A stretch of 59,764 nucleotides of DNA, taken from positions 1 through 59,764 of the forward strand of contig JAKQOW010000163.1 of assembly GCA_029565065.1 (NCBI GenBank), written 5' to 3'. Position numbers and translations under genes: made by a program. The stretch comes from Acidobacteriota bacterium. Lineage in GTDB: Bacteria; Acidobacteriota; JAAYUB01. Shown piece after piece: positions 34,400-42,076 of this stretch (within the stretch, counting starts at the first letter, position 1; every line of letters starts with the position of its first letter). The notes beneath the pieces are model-generated. The model was not told the DNA's origin. It was given only the letters and a program-made list of their open reading frames with translations, and ran no database searches.

Positions 34400-35463
34400 T
34401 GCCGAACGACGACAACCGGGCCGTCGAACGCCTCACGGCGCTGTGGGCGCTGAGCGAAGCCGGCCTGGGCGGATTTCTGCACGCTCTGAAAAGCCCGCTG
34501 GTGGGGACGGTCACCGGCGCCGCCGCGGTCATGATCATCTGCCTGATCGCCCATTACGCGGACAGAAAAATCAGTGCCATTCTCAAAGCCCTGACCATCG
34601 TCCTGATCATCAAGGTGGCGGTGAGCCCCCACTCGCCGGTGACGGCCTACTTCGCCGTCAGCTTCCAGGCGCTCGCCGGCGCGGCCCTGTTCTGGATCAT
34701 CCCGCGGTTTCGCGTGGCGGCCTTCCTGCTGGGCGTGCTGAGCCTGCTGGAATCCGCGCTTCAGAAAATCCTGATCCTGACCCTCATGTACGGGAACTCG
34801 CTGTGGGAGTCGATCAACGTGTTGTTTGCCTACTTGAGCCGCCACCTGGGGTTCGGGGCGCCGCCGCCCGGCCTGCAGCCGAGCGCCTTGCTGATTGCAT
34901 TGTATCTGGGGTTCTACGGCGTCATCGGCGGGGTGGCCGGATTCCTGGGCGGGGCGCTGCCCCGGGCGATCGCGGAGGCGATGAGCCGGCCGCCCCCGCC
35001 GGCTCCCCTCGCCGCCGAGGCGGCCGGTGCACCCGCCGCGAAGGGCCGGCCGCGGCGGCCCCGGGTGATCCGCAAGCTGTGCCGGGTGGGCCTGGTGGTC
35101 ACCACCATGGTCGTGATCCTCACGTTTTTCACCCCGGCCGTGAGCGGGGCGGCCGGCGGGGTGCCGGTGGTGCTGCACACGGCCGGCGTGCTCCTGGTGT
35201 GGTATTTTCTGGCGGCGCCGCTCCTGATGCGGGGGTTGCGCCGGTTTCTCAAGCACAAGGAAGACGGTTACAGCCACGACATCCGGAATGCCCTGGCCCT
35301 GTTCACCCACCTGAAGGCGTATGCCGGCCAGTGGCGGGGGGACGCGCACGGCCAACGCGGGCTGGCCCGGGTCTGGCAATTCCTGATCGCCATGGTCGTG
35401 TTCGCCCTGACGTTCGAGGCGACAGACCCCTCCCCCGGGTCCGCCCCCGGGGAAACCAGGTAG
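34399..35463 (+). CDS. Polytopic membrane protein of unknown function in the fdh cluster
   Basis: A 354-aa protein with about seven to eight membrane helices, a central Ala/Pro/Arg-rich cytosolic loop (about residues 195-230) and a C-terminal helix. No family is recognised. The start overlaps the fdhD stop (TGATG), and the modE-like gene follows after a GAGGAG. The tight coupling suggests a role in formate dehydrogenase supply: formate, molybdate or tungstate transport, or membrane anchoring (inference). No conserved charged or Cys motif indicates the substrate. Confidence 0.75.
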   Translation: MPNDDNRAVERLTALWALSEAGLGGFLHALKSPLVGTVTGAAAVMIICLIAHYADRKISAILKALTIVLIIKVAVSPHSPVTAYFAVSFQALAGAALFWIIPRFRVAAFLLGVLSLLESALQKILILTLMYGNSLWESINVLFAYLSRHLGFGAPPPGLQPSALLIALYLGFYGVIGGVAGFLGGALPRAIAEAMSRPPPPAPLAAEAAGAPAAKGRPRRPRVIRKLCRVGLVVTTMVVILTFFTPAVSGAAGGVPVVLHTAGVLLVWYFLAAPLLMRGLRRFLKHKEDGYSHDIRNALALFTHLKAYAGQWRGDAHGQRGLARVWQFLIAMVVFALTFEATDPSPGSAPGETR

Positions 35464-35475
35464 AGGAGAGCCGTG

Positions 35476-35886
35476 ATGCCCGCACCCCAGCCATCCGTCA
35501 AGCCGAAGGTCAAGCTGTACCTGTCGACCGAGGCCGTGGCCGGGGTGTTCGGCGACGGGAAGTGGCGGCTGCTGGAGGCTGTGCGGCGGGAGGGGACGCT
35601 GGTCGCCGCGGCGCGCGCGCTGGGCCGCAGCTACCGCAAGGCCTGGGGCGACCTCCGCCGGGCCGAGGCGGGGCTGGGCCGGAAGCTGGTCGAGCCGTCG
35701 CGCGGCGGATCCCAGCGGGGAAAGACCGAGCTGACTCCATTTGCGCTCGCGCTCCTCGCTGCGTGGGACGCTTACCGGCGGGATGTCCTCCGGGCGGTGG
35801 ACCGCGCCTTCGAGCGACGCATGGCCATCCTGGCTGGAGGCGCCGCCGGCGCGGAGGATGCCGTGGCGGACCGGCGGTGTCGGTGA
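35476..35886 (+). CDS. ModE-type molybdate-responsive DNA-binding protein, HTH domain only
   Basis: A 136-aa protein equal to the N-terminal winged-helix domain of ModE (LysR-like HTH). KWRLLEAVRREGTLVAAARALGRSYRKAWGDLR is split by function: helix 2 then the recognition helix, with SYRKAW as the family signature. The C-terminal molybdate-binding MOP domains are absent. Such proteins regulate Mo-related genes. ATG 35476 has AGGAG seven bases upstream. Its stop overlaps mobA (TGATG). Confidence 0.85.
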   Translation: MPAPQPSVKPKVKLYLSTEAVAGVFGDGKWRLLEAVRREGTLVAAARALGRSYRKAWGDLRRAEAGLGRKLVEPSRGGSQRGKTELTPFALALLAAWDAYRRDVLRAVDRAFERRMAILAGGAAGAEDAVADRRCR

Positions 35887-36728
35887 TGGCGCCGAAGGCG
35901 TGGCCGGCCATCGATCCGGAGTTCTGCCGGGCCGAACGCCTGCCCGGGCAGGCTGCGGCGGCGGCCTGCGCCCGGTCCGGCTTGGTGGACGGCGCCCGGG
36001 TGGATGCCGCGGCCATCGCAGCCCTGGCCCGCGCGCTGGATGTCGACGCGAGCGCGGCCCGGCGATTGGCCTGGCTGGCGGGGGCGCGTCCGGAACCGGC
36101 TGCGGCCATCATCCTCATCGGCGGCCGGAGCCTGCGGATGGGCACCGACAAGGCGTTCATCCCCATCGACGGGGTGCCGGTGGCCGCCCGGCTGCACCGG
36201 GTCCTGGCGCCCCACTTCGACGACGTGCTGTTCGCCGCCGCCGCCGCTCAGCCCTCGCCGGTGGCCGGGGCGCGGTGCGTCTCCGACGCGGTCCCCGGCC
36301 AGGGGCCGCTCGCCGGGTTGGCGGCCGGCCTGGCGGCGTCGCCGCACCGCGTCAACTTCGTGATCGCCTGCGACATTCCGGAGATCGATTTCGTGCTGAT
36401 GCGCCGTCTGCTTTCCTGCCTGGAGCAGCACGCGATCGCGGTGCCGGCGTTCACCCCCGGCCGGACGGAGCCCCTCTTCGGCGCGTATGACCGTGCCGTC
36501 GGTGCGACGGCCGCGCGGCTGCTGGCGGCGGGATCCCGCCGGGTGCTGGCGGTGTACGACCATCACCCGACCCGCATCCTCGCCGCCGTCGACACGGGCT
36601 GGTACGCGAACCTGAACACGCCGGACGACCTGCGGCGCTATCTCCTTTCCGGGGAACGGAACCGGTCGGCGGACGGAGGGGCGGCCGAAAGGCGCTCGCG
36701 CGCTGACGGGGGGACGGCGGCGGAGTGA
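35886..36728 (+). CDS. mobA: Molybdenum cofactor guanylyltransferase with N-terminal extension
   Basis: A 280-aa protein. From about residue 75 it has the nucleotidyltransferase signature AAIILIGGRSLRMGTDKAFI, then GQGPLAGLAAGL, FVIACDIPEI, TEPLFGAYD and NLNTPDDL. MobA links GMP to molybdopterin, giving the MGD used by the formate dehydrogenase. The usual LAGGxSxRMGxDK reads LIGGRSLRMGTDK. The first 75 residues (AAAIAALARALDVDASAARRLAWLAG) resemble a small helical, possibly HTH-like domain not found in E. coli MobA. It ends the fdh cluster, 20 bp from a convergent gene. Confidence 0.9.
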   Translation: MAPKAWPAIDPEFCRAERLPGQAAAAACARSGLVDGARVDAAAIAALARALDVDASAARRLAWLAGARPEPAAAIILIGGRSLRMGTDKAFIPIDGVPVAARLHRVLAPHFDDVLFAAAAAQPSPVAGARCVSDAVPGQGPLAGLAAGLAASPHRVNFVIACDIPEIDFVLMRRLLSCLEQHAIAVPAFTPGRTEPLFGAYDRAVGATAARLLAAGSRRVLAVYDHHPTRILAAVDTGWYANLNTPDDLRRYLLSGERNRSADGGAAERRSRADGGTAAE

Positions 36729-36747
36729 GCCGAGCCGGCCGGCGACC

Positions 36748-37629
36748 TCACCCGATCAACCGGGGCCGGCAGAACCGGATCTCGTGCCGGTCAGCGCACC
36801 CCGCGCACGTCATCGCCAGATGGATTTCGGTGCACTTCTTCCCCTGTTCGATCCAGCTCGTCAGCGCCACGGCGCCGCCACAGGGGCAGGCGGCCGGCCG
36901 GATCACCTCCAGGTCCAGGTCGCCCACGCGGACGGTGTCGATCCGGGCGTCGAACAGGCCGTCTTCCCGCAGGGCAGCCAGGAGGTCGTGAATGAACCGG
37001 ATGGTTTCGGCCGACCGTTTCTCGGCCATGCCGCGGGCGGCCCGGGTGTACAGGCCGCGCGCCGCGTAGCGGGCGTAGGTCAGCTCCACGGTGAGCCGGA
37101 TGATCATGTCCCGCGACAGGCTCTGGCCGCGGAGGCCCGACTTGATGAAGTACAGCGCCATGCCGGGCAGGCCGAGCTTGTCCAGGTTGTCGGCGTCGAA
37201 GAGGATCCTGCTCAGCGGCGTCGATTCCGGGTCGTCGCGGTAGAGCTGCCGGATCGCCGCCGCCACCGCGTCGAGGGCGGCGGCATCGAGCCCGTGCCGG
37301 CCGCCCAGCTCGCGCAGCACGGCGACGGAGTGCTCCTCCTCCGGCAGGTCGTCCTCGTGATACCGGCCGCCGTGAAATTTGCCGGCGTCGTGGAACAACG
37401 CCGCCAGCTCGGCCAGGAGCGGATCCACGCCCTCGGCCCGCGCCAGGCGCACGGCGTGGGCGGCCACGCGCTCCAGGTGCCCCATCAGGGTGTCGGGCGG
37501 GCGGCGGGTGCGGCCGAACGCCGCTTCCTCTTTGCGGATGAGCCGGCCCAGCTCGCGGCGGATCGGCGCCAGGCGGTCACTCGCCGGTTGCCGGTCTCCA
37601 CCCGGGGGGTTCGCTCCGTCGGTGCTCAT
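36748..37629 (-). CDS. HD-domain phosphohydrolase with C-terminal zinc-ribbon-like motif
   Basis: A 293-aa protein. HLERVAAHAVRLA, LAALFHDAGKF (HD pair) and DADNLDKLGL form the metal-binding site of the HD superfamily. The last 60 residues carry six Cys in CPCGG, KKCTEIH, CAGC and FCRP, a probable zinc-binding ribbon. HD proteins hydrolyse nucleotides or phosphoesters; the substrate is unknown. It is convergent with mobA, so it is not in that operon. The gene starts at ATG 37629. Confidence 0.8.
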   Translation of the reverse strand: MSTDGANPPGGDRQPASDRLAPIRRELGRLIRKEEAAFGRTRRPPDTLMGHLERVAAHAVRLARAEGVDPLLAELAALFHDAGKFHGGRYHEDDLPEEEHSVAVLRELGGRHGLDAAALDAVAAAIRQLYRDDPESTPLSRILFDADNLDKLGLPGMALYFIKSGLRGQSLSRDMIIRLTVELTYARYAARGLYTRAARGMAEKRSAETIRFIHDLLAALREDGLFDARIDTVRVGDLDLEVIRPAACPCGGAVALTSWIEQGKKCTEIHLAMTCAGCADRHEIRFCRPRLIG

Positions 37630-37834
37630 GGCGTGCCGTGCTCCTGGGGTGGGGTGGCGTTCCGGGCTTCAGTGTATCGCGGATCGGGCAAATCGCGCGA
37701 GGGGAAATTCGTATCATCCGGCTGAGTCCATCGCAGCGCGCCGCCCGGCGAATCAAACGGCGCCGGTGCGGCGAAACCCGCCGAACATTACGCGGTATTC
37801 GTTTCGAGTGCGGAACAGGTGACGAACGCTTCGC
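37630..37834. other. Intergenic region, little recognised
   Basis: 205 bp upstream of the HD gene and behind the LolA-like gene. A minus-strand GATACACTGAAG near 37671-37682 could hold a -10 box (TACACT) for the HD gene. Nothing else is recognised. Confidence 0.35.
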
Positions 37835-38746
37835 TCATTCCGTCCCGGCCTTCGGCGAAGCCACCGTCGACTCGGTCTGGATCCGGAATTTGCGGATGTT
37901 GGTGTACTCGGCCTGCCCGCTGATGTCGGGCGCCAGGGCGCCGCTGCGGCTGCCGGGGAAGGTGTAGCGTTCGGTCATGTGCGATGGCACCGCAATGCCC
38001 GAAGCATCCGATTCCTTGAATGTGACCACGATTTCGGCCCGGGGTTCGCCGGATCCCAGTCCCTGAACCGCCAGGCGGGTTCGGCGGACAACCCCTGTCT
38101 GGGGATCGACCCACACCGAGCCCTTGCTGAACACGTCCTGCCCACGGTTCGAGATCATGGTGGGGCGCTCGGTCTCGGTGAAATCCAGCTTGACGGTGAC
38201 CTGCCCCTCGATCTTGTCCTTGCCGTCCAGCTTGAATTCAAAACGGGCGATATGTTCCTTTTTGAGGAATGAAAGTACGAGGGTGGGCACGTTGATGTTG
38301 CGGCGGGCCGGCCCGATGTTGTACCGGGCGCTCTCGGCGATGACGGCGTCCAGTTCCGCCGGAGCAGTGAGGAACAGCCGTTGCAGCCGGTCCCCTCGCT
38401 CCCGGACGTCTTTGCCGTCCACCTCGTACACGTCCCGGAAGAGGGCCCACTGCTGTGCCGACTCCACCCACACCAGGAGCACGTCGGCCCGGAGCACCCG
38501 GATCTGCAAAACCGGTTGCATCCGGTTGTCCGTGCCTTTCAGCCGCTGGGTGTACTTTTCCTCCAGGACGCAGTTTCCAAACTCGCCGTAGAACGTGTCG
38601 GTGTACACCTGGATCCGTTGCAGCAGCTCCTGGAGATCGGGCGCCGATTCCGAGGATGCCGCCGGAGTGTACGATTGGAGCAGGCCCCAGACGGCGACGC
38701 ATCCGATCAGGAGGCGGCCGGTTGAACTGAATCGACGTGTCTTCAT
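37835..38746 (-). CDS. Secreted protein of unknown function, LolA-like
   Basis: A 303-aa protein with a signal peptide (about residues 1-30). ATG 38746 is preferred over an upstream GTG because GGGGAG lies at the right distance. The mature part is beta-rich, with DGKDVRERGDRLQRLFL and SVWVDPQTGVVRRTRL. The latter resembles the strand pattern of LolA/LppX-type lipoprotein-sorting folds. Such proteins are frequent in Acidobacteriota and uncharacterised. The tRNA-Leu gene and its terminator lie directly upstream on the same strand. Confidence 0.7.
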   Translation of the reverse strand: MKTRRFSSTGRLLIGCVAVWGLLQSYTPAASSESAPDLQELLQRIQVYTDTFYGEFGNCVLEEKYTQRLKGTDNRMQPVLQIRVLRADVLLVWVESAQQWALFRDVYEVDGKDVRERGDRLQRLFLTAPAELDAVIAESARYNIGPARRNINVPTLVLSFLKKEHIARFEFKLDGKDKIEGQVTVKLDFTETERPTMISNRGQDVFSKGSVWVDPQTGVVRRTRLAVQGLGSGEPRAEIVVTFKESDASGIAVPSHMTERYTFPGSRSGALAPDISGQAEYTNIRKFRIQTESTVASPKAGTE

Positions 38747-38794
38747 GGAAACACTCCCCAAAAGTTACTTAGGCTATGATTGCAGGAAAAATGA

Positions 38795-38826
38795 ACGGGC
38801 GTTTCGGATCACTCAGAAACGCCCGT
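38795..38826 (-). terminator. Rho-independent terminator of tRNA-Leu
   Basis: ACGGGCGTTTC (38795-38805) pairs perfectly with GAAACGCCCGT (38816-38826). On the minus strand the stem is followed by TTCATTTTT. It lies 6 bp after the tRNA CCA end. Confidence 0.8.
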
Positions 38827-38832
38827 GGGTAT

Positions 38833-38921
38833 TGGTGCCGAAGGTGGGAGTCGAACCCACACGAACCTTGCGGTCCGCTGGATTTTGAGTCCAGTGCGTC
38901 TGCCAGTTCCGCCACTTCGGC
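38833..38921 (-). tRNA. tRNA-Leu, anticodon CAA
   Basis: An 89-nt gene including an encoded CCA end. The acceptor stem pairs GCCGAAG with CTTCGGC. The anticodon stem-loop is CTGGA-CTCAAAA-TCCAG, giving anticodon CAA (reads UUG). The long variable arm (GCGGACCGCAAGGTTCGT) and the TGGGTTCGACTCCCA arm mark a class II leucine tRNA. Confidence 0.95.
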
Positions 38922-38964
38922 CAGACTCGATGTCGGGATCAGAAAGAGCCGCAAATCGGGCGAC

Positions 38965-38994
38965 AGTATAGCCTGCCGCCGGGGGTGAAGTCAA
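38965..38994 (-). promoter_or_regulatory. Promoter of tRNA-Leu
   Basis: On the minus strand TTGACT (38994-38989), 18 bp, TATACT (38970-38965), about 44 bp before the tRNA 5' end. Confidence 0.6.
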
Positions 38995-39181
38995 TTCGGA
39001 GCGTGCGCGCCGGGTTCCGGAAGAGCCCGGACGGACCGGCACCGAACGAAAGTACCCGAAAGGCGGAAAGATGGGACGACCGTTCGTGAAAGACGGGATG
39101 GAGGAACGACTGTTCGTGTCCGGCCGGGACACGGCCGACGGCCAGGCGACAGCTGCCGGGGTGAGGGACGGCGAAATGAAC
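38995..39181. other. Intergenic region before the cytochrome gene end
   Basis: About 190 bp with no gene. It holds an imperfect direct repeat, GACGACCGTTCGTG and GAACGACTGTTCGTG, near 39073 and 39105. No function is evident. Confidence 0.35.
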
Positions 39182-39210
39182 CACGGGCCGGGTGTTTCGC
39201 CCGGCCCGTG
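39182..39210 (-). terminator. Terminator-like hairpin after the decaheme cytochrome gene
   Basis: CACGGGCCGGG (39182-39192) pairs perfectly with CCCGGCCCGTG (39200-39210) around a 7-nt loop, 24 bp after the cytochrome stop. The T-tract is poor. Confidence 0.55.
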
Positions 39211-39233
39211 CCCATCAACCTGAAGATGATCGC

Positions 39234-40064
39234 CTATTCCATGAACTTGGCGCTGACGTTGGAACCGTGAATCGCGTTGTGGCAGGAGGTGCACTGCGCG
39301 AAGCGCGGGTTGCCCATGTCATGGAAGGTCGGCGTGTCCGTGTGGCACGACAGGCACAGAAACCGCGTGCTGCTGCGGGTCAACAGATTCGGATTGGTGC
39401 TGCCGTGGGGCAGGTGGCACTCGCGGCAGCCGTCGCTCCCGGTCCCCAGGTGCTTGTAGAGGAACGGGCCGGCGGCGTCGGGGTGGCAGCGGGCGCATTT
39501 CCGGTCGATCCGTTCGGCGCGGATCTCGGTCCGCGACCGGTGCGGATCGTGGCACTGGACGCACAGGTTGTCGATGCGGCCGGCCTGGTGGTGGTACGGC
39601 TTCATGATTTCGGCGTGCTGCCGGGTGTGGCACGGCGTGCAGGCGTCGAGGGTCTGGACGGGCAGCAGGCGGGCCGCCGGGGTGGGCCGGGCCGTCGCGG
39701 TCTTTTCCGTGTGCCACATGTCGTGGCAGGACAGGCAGCCCCGGCCGCTCCCGTTGTGGGAGGAATCCGGCCGGCGGTAGCCGGTGTGGCACTTGGCGCA
39801 GACCGCGAACGCCTCCTCCGGCTTGGGATTTCTGAGCGTGCGGATGTTCTCGGCGCTGGGATCGTCACCCTGGTGCATGCCGTGGCAGTGGGCGCAGAGC
39901 ACTCCGTTGGCCTGACCGTGAGGTGTCTTGCCGAGACGGGCGTCCATGCCGTCGTGACAGCCGAGACAGTCGGTATAGCCGGTTTCCACCGTCGGCTCAT
40001 CGGCGCCGGCCGGCAGCGCCGTGAAGGCCAGGATAAACAGAATGAGCAGGACCGGATGTTTCAT
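39234..40064 (-). CDS. Periplasmic decaheme c-type cytochrome, MtrA/DmsE-like
   Basis: A 276-aa exported protein with ten CxxCH haem-binding motifs (CLGCH, CAHCH, CAKCH, CLSCH, CTPCH, CVQCH, CARCH, CRECH, CLSCH, CTSCH) and a signal peptide (about residues 1-21). The number and spacing of motifs and the length match MtrA/DmsE-type decahemes. In porin-cytochrome complexes these thread through an outer-membrane barrel and carry electrons across. The gene lies 10 bp after the barrel gene and shares its promoter. No outer-surface cytochrome (MtrC-like) is in the window. Confidence 0.92.
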   Translation of the reverse strand: MKHPVLLILFILAFTALPAGADEPTVETGYTDCLGCHDGMDARLGKTPHGQANGVLCAHCHGMHQGDDPSAENIRTLRNPKPEEAFAVCAKCHTGYRRPDSSHNGSGRGCLSCHDMWHTEKTATARPTPAARLLPVQTLDACTPCHTRQHAEIMKPYHHQAGRIDNLCVQCHDPHRSRTEIRAERIDRKCARCHPDAAGPFLYKHLGTGSDGCRECHLPHGSTNPNLLTRSSTRFLCLSCHTDTPTFHDMGNPRFAQCTSCHNAIHGSNVSAKFME

Positions 40065-40074
40065 GGCGCACCCC

Positions 40075-41961
40075 TCACTTGTGGATCCAGCGCAAGGCGA
40101 CGATCAGCTGGTTGAAGCTGTAATCGTGGGCGGCGAACACGCCGTCCTGGTAATCGAAATAGCGGCCGGCGACCAGGACGGAGATATCCTTGAACAGCCC
40201 CACTTCGACGTTGGCCTGGCCGGCGAACCGCGACAGCGGATACGACTCGCCCGAATCGTCGAGATAGTGGAACGAGACACCGCCCTTGATCCGTTCGCTG
40301 CCATCGAATCCGGCGTAGACATACACGCCGTTCTGGGCCGCCTCGTACTCTTCCACCGGCGTGACGACGGTGTCATCCACGGCGTAACTCAGGCCGATCC
40401 GGTAGTTGCAGTCGAACAGCGTGTAACCGGCCCCGAGGTGGATCCCGGCGCGCGGCGCGTAGTCGACCGCGGCGTCGACCAGCCGCAGTCGGCTGTCCAG
40501 ACCGACGCGGTCGTCGTCGAGCCGCGAATCGCGGAAGCTGGCGTGGATGGTCAGCAGCTCGGACAGCGGCTGGCTGGTGCCCACCTGAAACTCGTGGCGG
40601 GAGCGACCGGCCGTCCGGAACGTCGGCTCGTCGATGGACTCGTACCGGTAGAACCCGCGGAAGTCGGCGCCGTTGTCCAGCCGATACTTGCCGCGCAGCT
40701 CGTAGGTGTCGCGCGTGTATTCGTCGAAGATGTCCGATTCAACCACTTGATCCCGGCTCAGGGTGTGGGTCAGTTCGCCGTCCCGGCGGCGGTATCCGGC
40801 GGTCAGCGACAGGCCGTCAGCGGGCCGGACGGTGGCCTCGACGGTGTGCGCGGCGGCGCGATTCTGGTAGTGGTAGGTCTCGCCATACGCTTCAGTGAAT
40901 TCGATGGGAGCGCCGTTGACCGGGAAGAGGCGCAGCGTGTCGGTCAGGGCGACCGCCGAGTCCGTCTTCAGGTCCCGCCAGTCAAGGCGGTACTCCACAC
41001 CCAGCCAGTCGGTGATGTCGACGCCGAGCCGTAAATCGAGGTGGTGCTCGGGCAGGGCGCCAGTCCCCGCGGCCTCGAGCAGGATCTCATTCCGGGAAAC
41101 CATGTCCTCGAAGAGGAACTGCTTGAGATCGATGGAGTCGACGTCGAGACTGCCGTCGCCGTAGGCGTACACCAGGTCGGCGGAGAACCGGCCGCCGGCG
41201 TATCCCAGCTTGACCGTGGACACCGGGATGTCGCCGTCATAAACCAGCGTGCGGTCGAGTTCGGTCAGTTCGATGGTGTAGAGGCCCAGGCCGGCGCCGC
41301 GGCTCGTCGGGTTGAGGTACGGCGAGCGGTCGCGCAGGGTGTACCATGACTGGGAGAATCCGGCCAAAAACCCGCCTCGGGAGAACTCCACCCCGGCGCG
41401 GATCTCCCGCTGGGTGTGATCCTTCCGGATGGGAATCTTGAAGCTGTCGCCCCAGTAAAAGGCGCCGTAGTTGAACTCGTCGCGGACGCGCAGCTGGCCG
41501 TAGCCGAAATCGAAAACAAAATGGGGCACGCGTTTGAACCTGAAGTCGAAGTCGAAATCATCGCGGGCCAGGTTCCGGTCGTTCAACCCGTAGTTGTAGG
41601 CCGGGTCGGAGAAGTAGTCGTAGAGATACGTGTATTTGACCCGCGCCTCGTAGGTGCCGTGCTTGAGGAACCGGACGTCCAGCCCCTTGGAGCTGTCGTC
41701 ACGGTTGGCGATGGACAGGTCGACGCGCAACTGGTCGAACCAGTGACCTTCCTTCTTGGGCGACAGGGCGAAGCGGTAGCGGTCCAGGAGGAATCCTTCG
41801 GTGATGTCCTGGTGGTTGCGGTAGTAGTCGTCATCGGCGTCTCCGAAGAGGAAGGAGTAGCCGATGGTGAGGTCCGACTCCAGATCGTACTCCGTTCCCT
41901 GCGCCCGGACACACGGCGTCAGCAGGAGGGCCAGCAGCAGGAGACAGGCAATCTTATGCAT
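40075..41961 (-). CDS. MtrB/PioB-like outer-membrane beta-barrel of an electron conduit
   Basis: A 628-aa protein with a signal peptide (about residues 1-20, ending VRAQ). The mature part consists of alternating beta strands with acidic loops and many aromatic girdle residues (YTYLYDYFSDPAYNYGL, HFVFDFGYGQLRVRDEF) and ends in VALRWIHK. It fits the MtrB/PioB decaheme-associated porins, which have about 26 strands. The N-terminal CxxC seen in some MtrB proteins is absent. With the decaheme encoded next, it should form a conduit for extracellular electron transfer or metal/mineral respiration (inference from the pair). Confidence 0.85.
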   Translation of the reverse strand: MHKIACLLLLALLLTPCVRAQGTEYDLESDLTIGYSFLFGDADDDYYRNHQDITEGFLLDRYRFALSPKKEGHWFDQLRVDLSIANRDDSSKGLDVRFLKHGTYEARVKYTYLYDYFSDPAYNYGLNDRNLARDDFDFDFRFKRVPHFVFDFGYGQLRVRDEFNYGAFYWGDSFKIPIRKDHTQREIRAGVEFSRGGFLAGFSQSWYTLRDRSPYLNPTSRGAGLGLYTIELTELDRTLVYDGDIPVSTVKLGYAGGRFSADLVYAYGDGSLDVDSIDLKQFLFEDMVSRNEILLEAAGTGALPEHHLDLRLGVDITDWLGVEYRLDWRDLKTDSAVALTDTLRLFPVNGAPIEFTEAYGETYHYQNRAAAHTVEATVRPADGLSLTAGYRRRDGELTHTLSRDQVVESDIFDEYTRDTYELRGKYRLDNGADFRGFYRYESIDEPTFRTAGRSRHEFQVGTSQPLSELLTIHASFRDSRLDDDRVGLDSRLRLVDAAVDYAPRAGIHLGAGYTLFDCNYRIGLSYAVDDTVVTPVEEYEAAQNGVYVYAGFDGSERIKGGVSFHYLDDSGESYPLSRFAGQANVEVGLFKDISVLVAGRYFDYQDGVFAAHDYSFNQLIVALRWIHK

Positions 41962-42003
41962 GGCGTCCTCGCCCCGGAAAGATAAACGCGCACTGATTAT
42001 CTG

Positions 42004-42032
42004 ATTCTAAAGATGTAGATTTAATTCGTCAA
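42004..42032 (-). promoter_or_regulatory. Promoter of the porin-cytochrome operon
   Basis: On the minus strand TTGACG (42032-42027), 17 bp, TAGAAT (42009-42004). A direct repeat TTAATT-N7-TTAATT (42021-42039) overlaps the -35 and may be an operator. Confidence 0.65.
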
Positions 42033-42076
42033 GTTAATTGGTCAGTTATTCCCGGCACGGCCGGACAAGGGCCGGG

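Noticed and set aside
33999..36728. A 909-codon plus-strand frame across fdhD, the membrane protein gene, the ModE gene and mobA
   Set aside because: Only the last 280 codons (mobA) are protein-like. The rest is an Arg/Pro-rich out-of-frame shadow of three well-supported genes.
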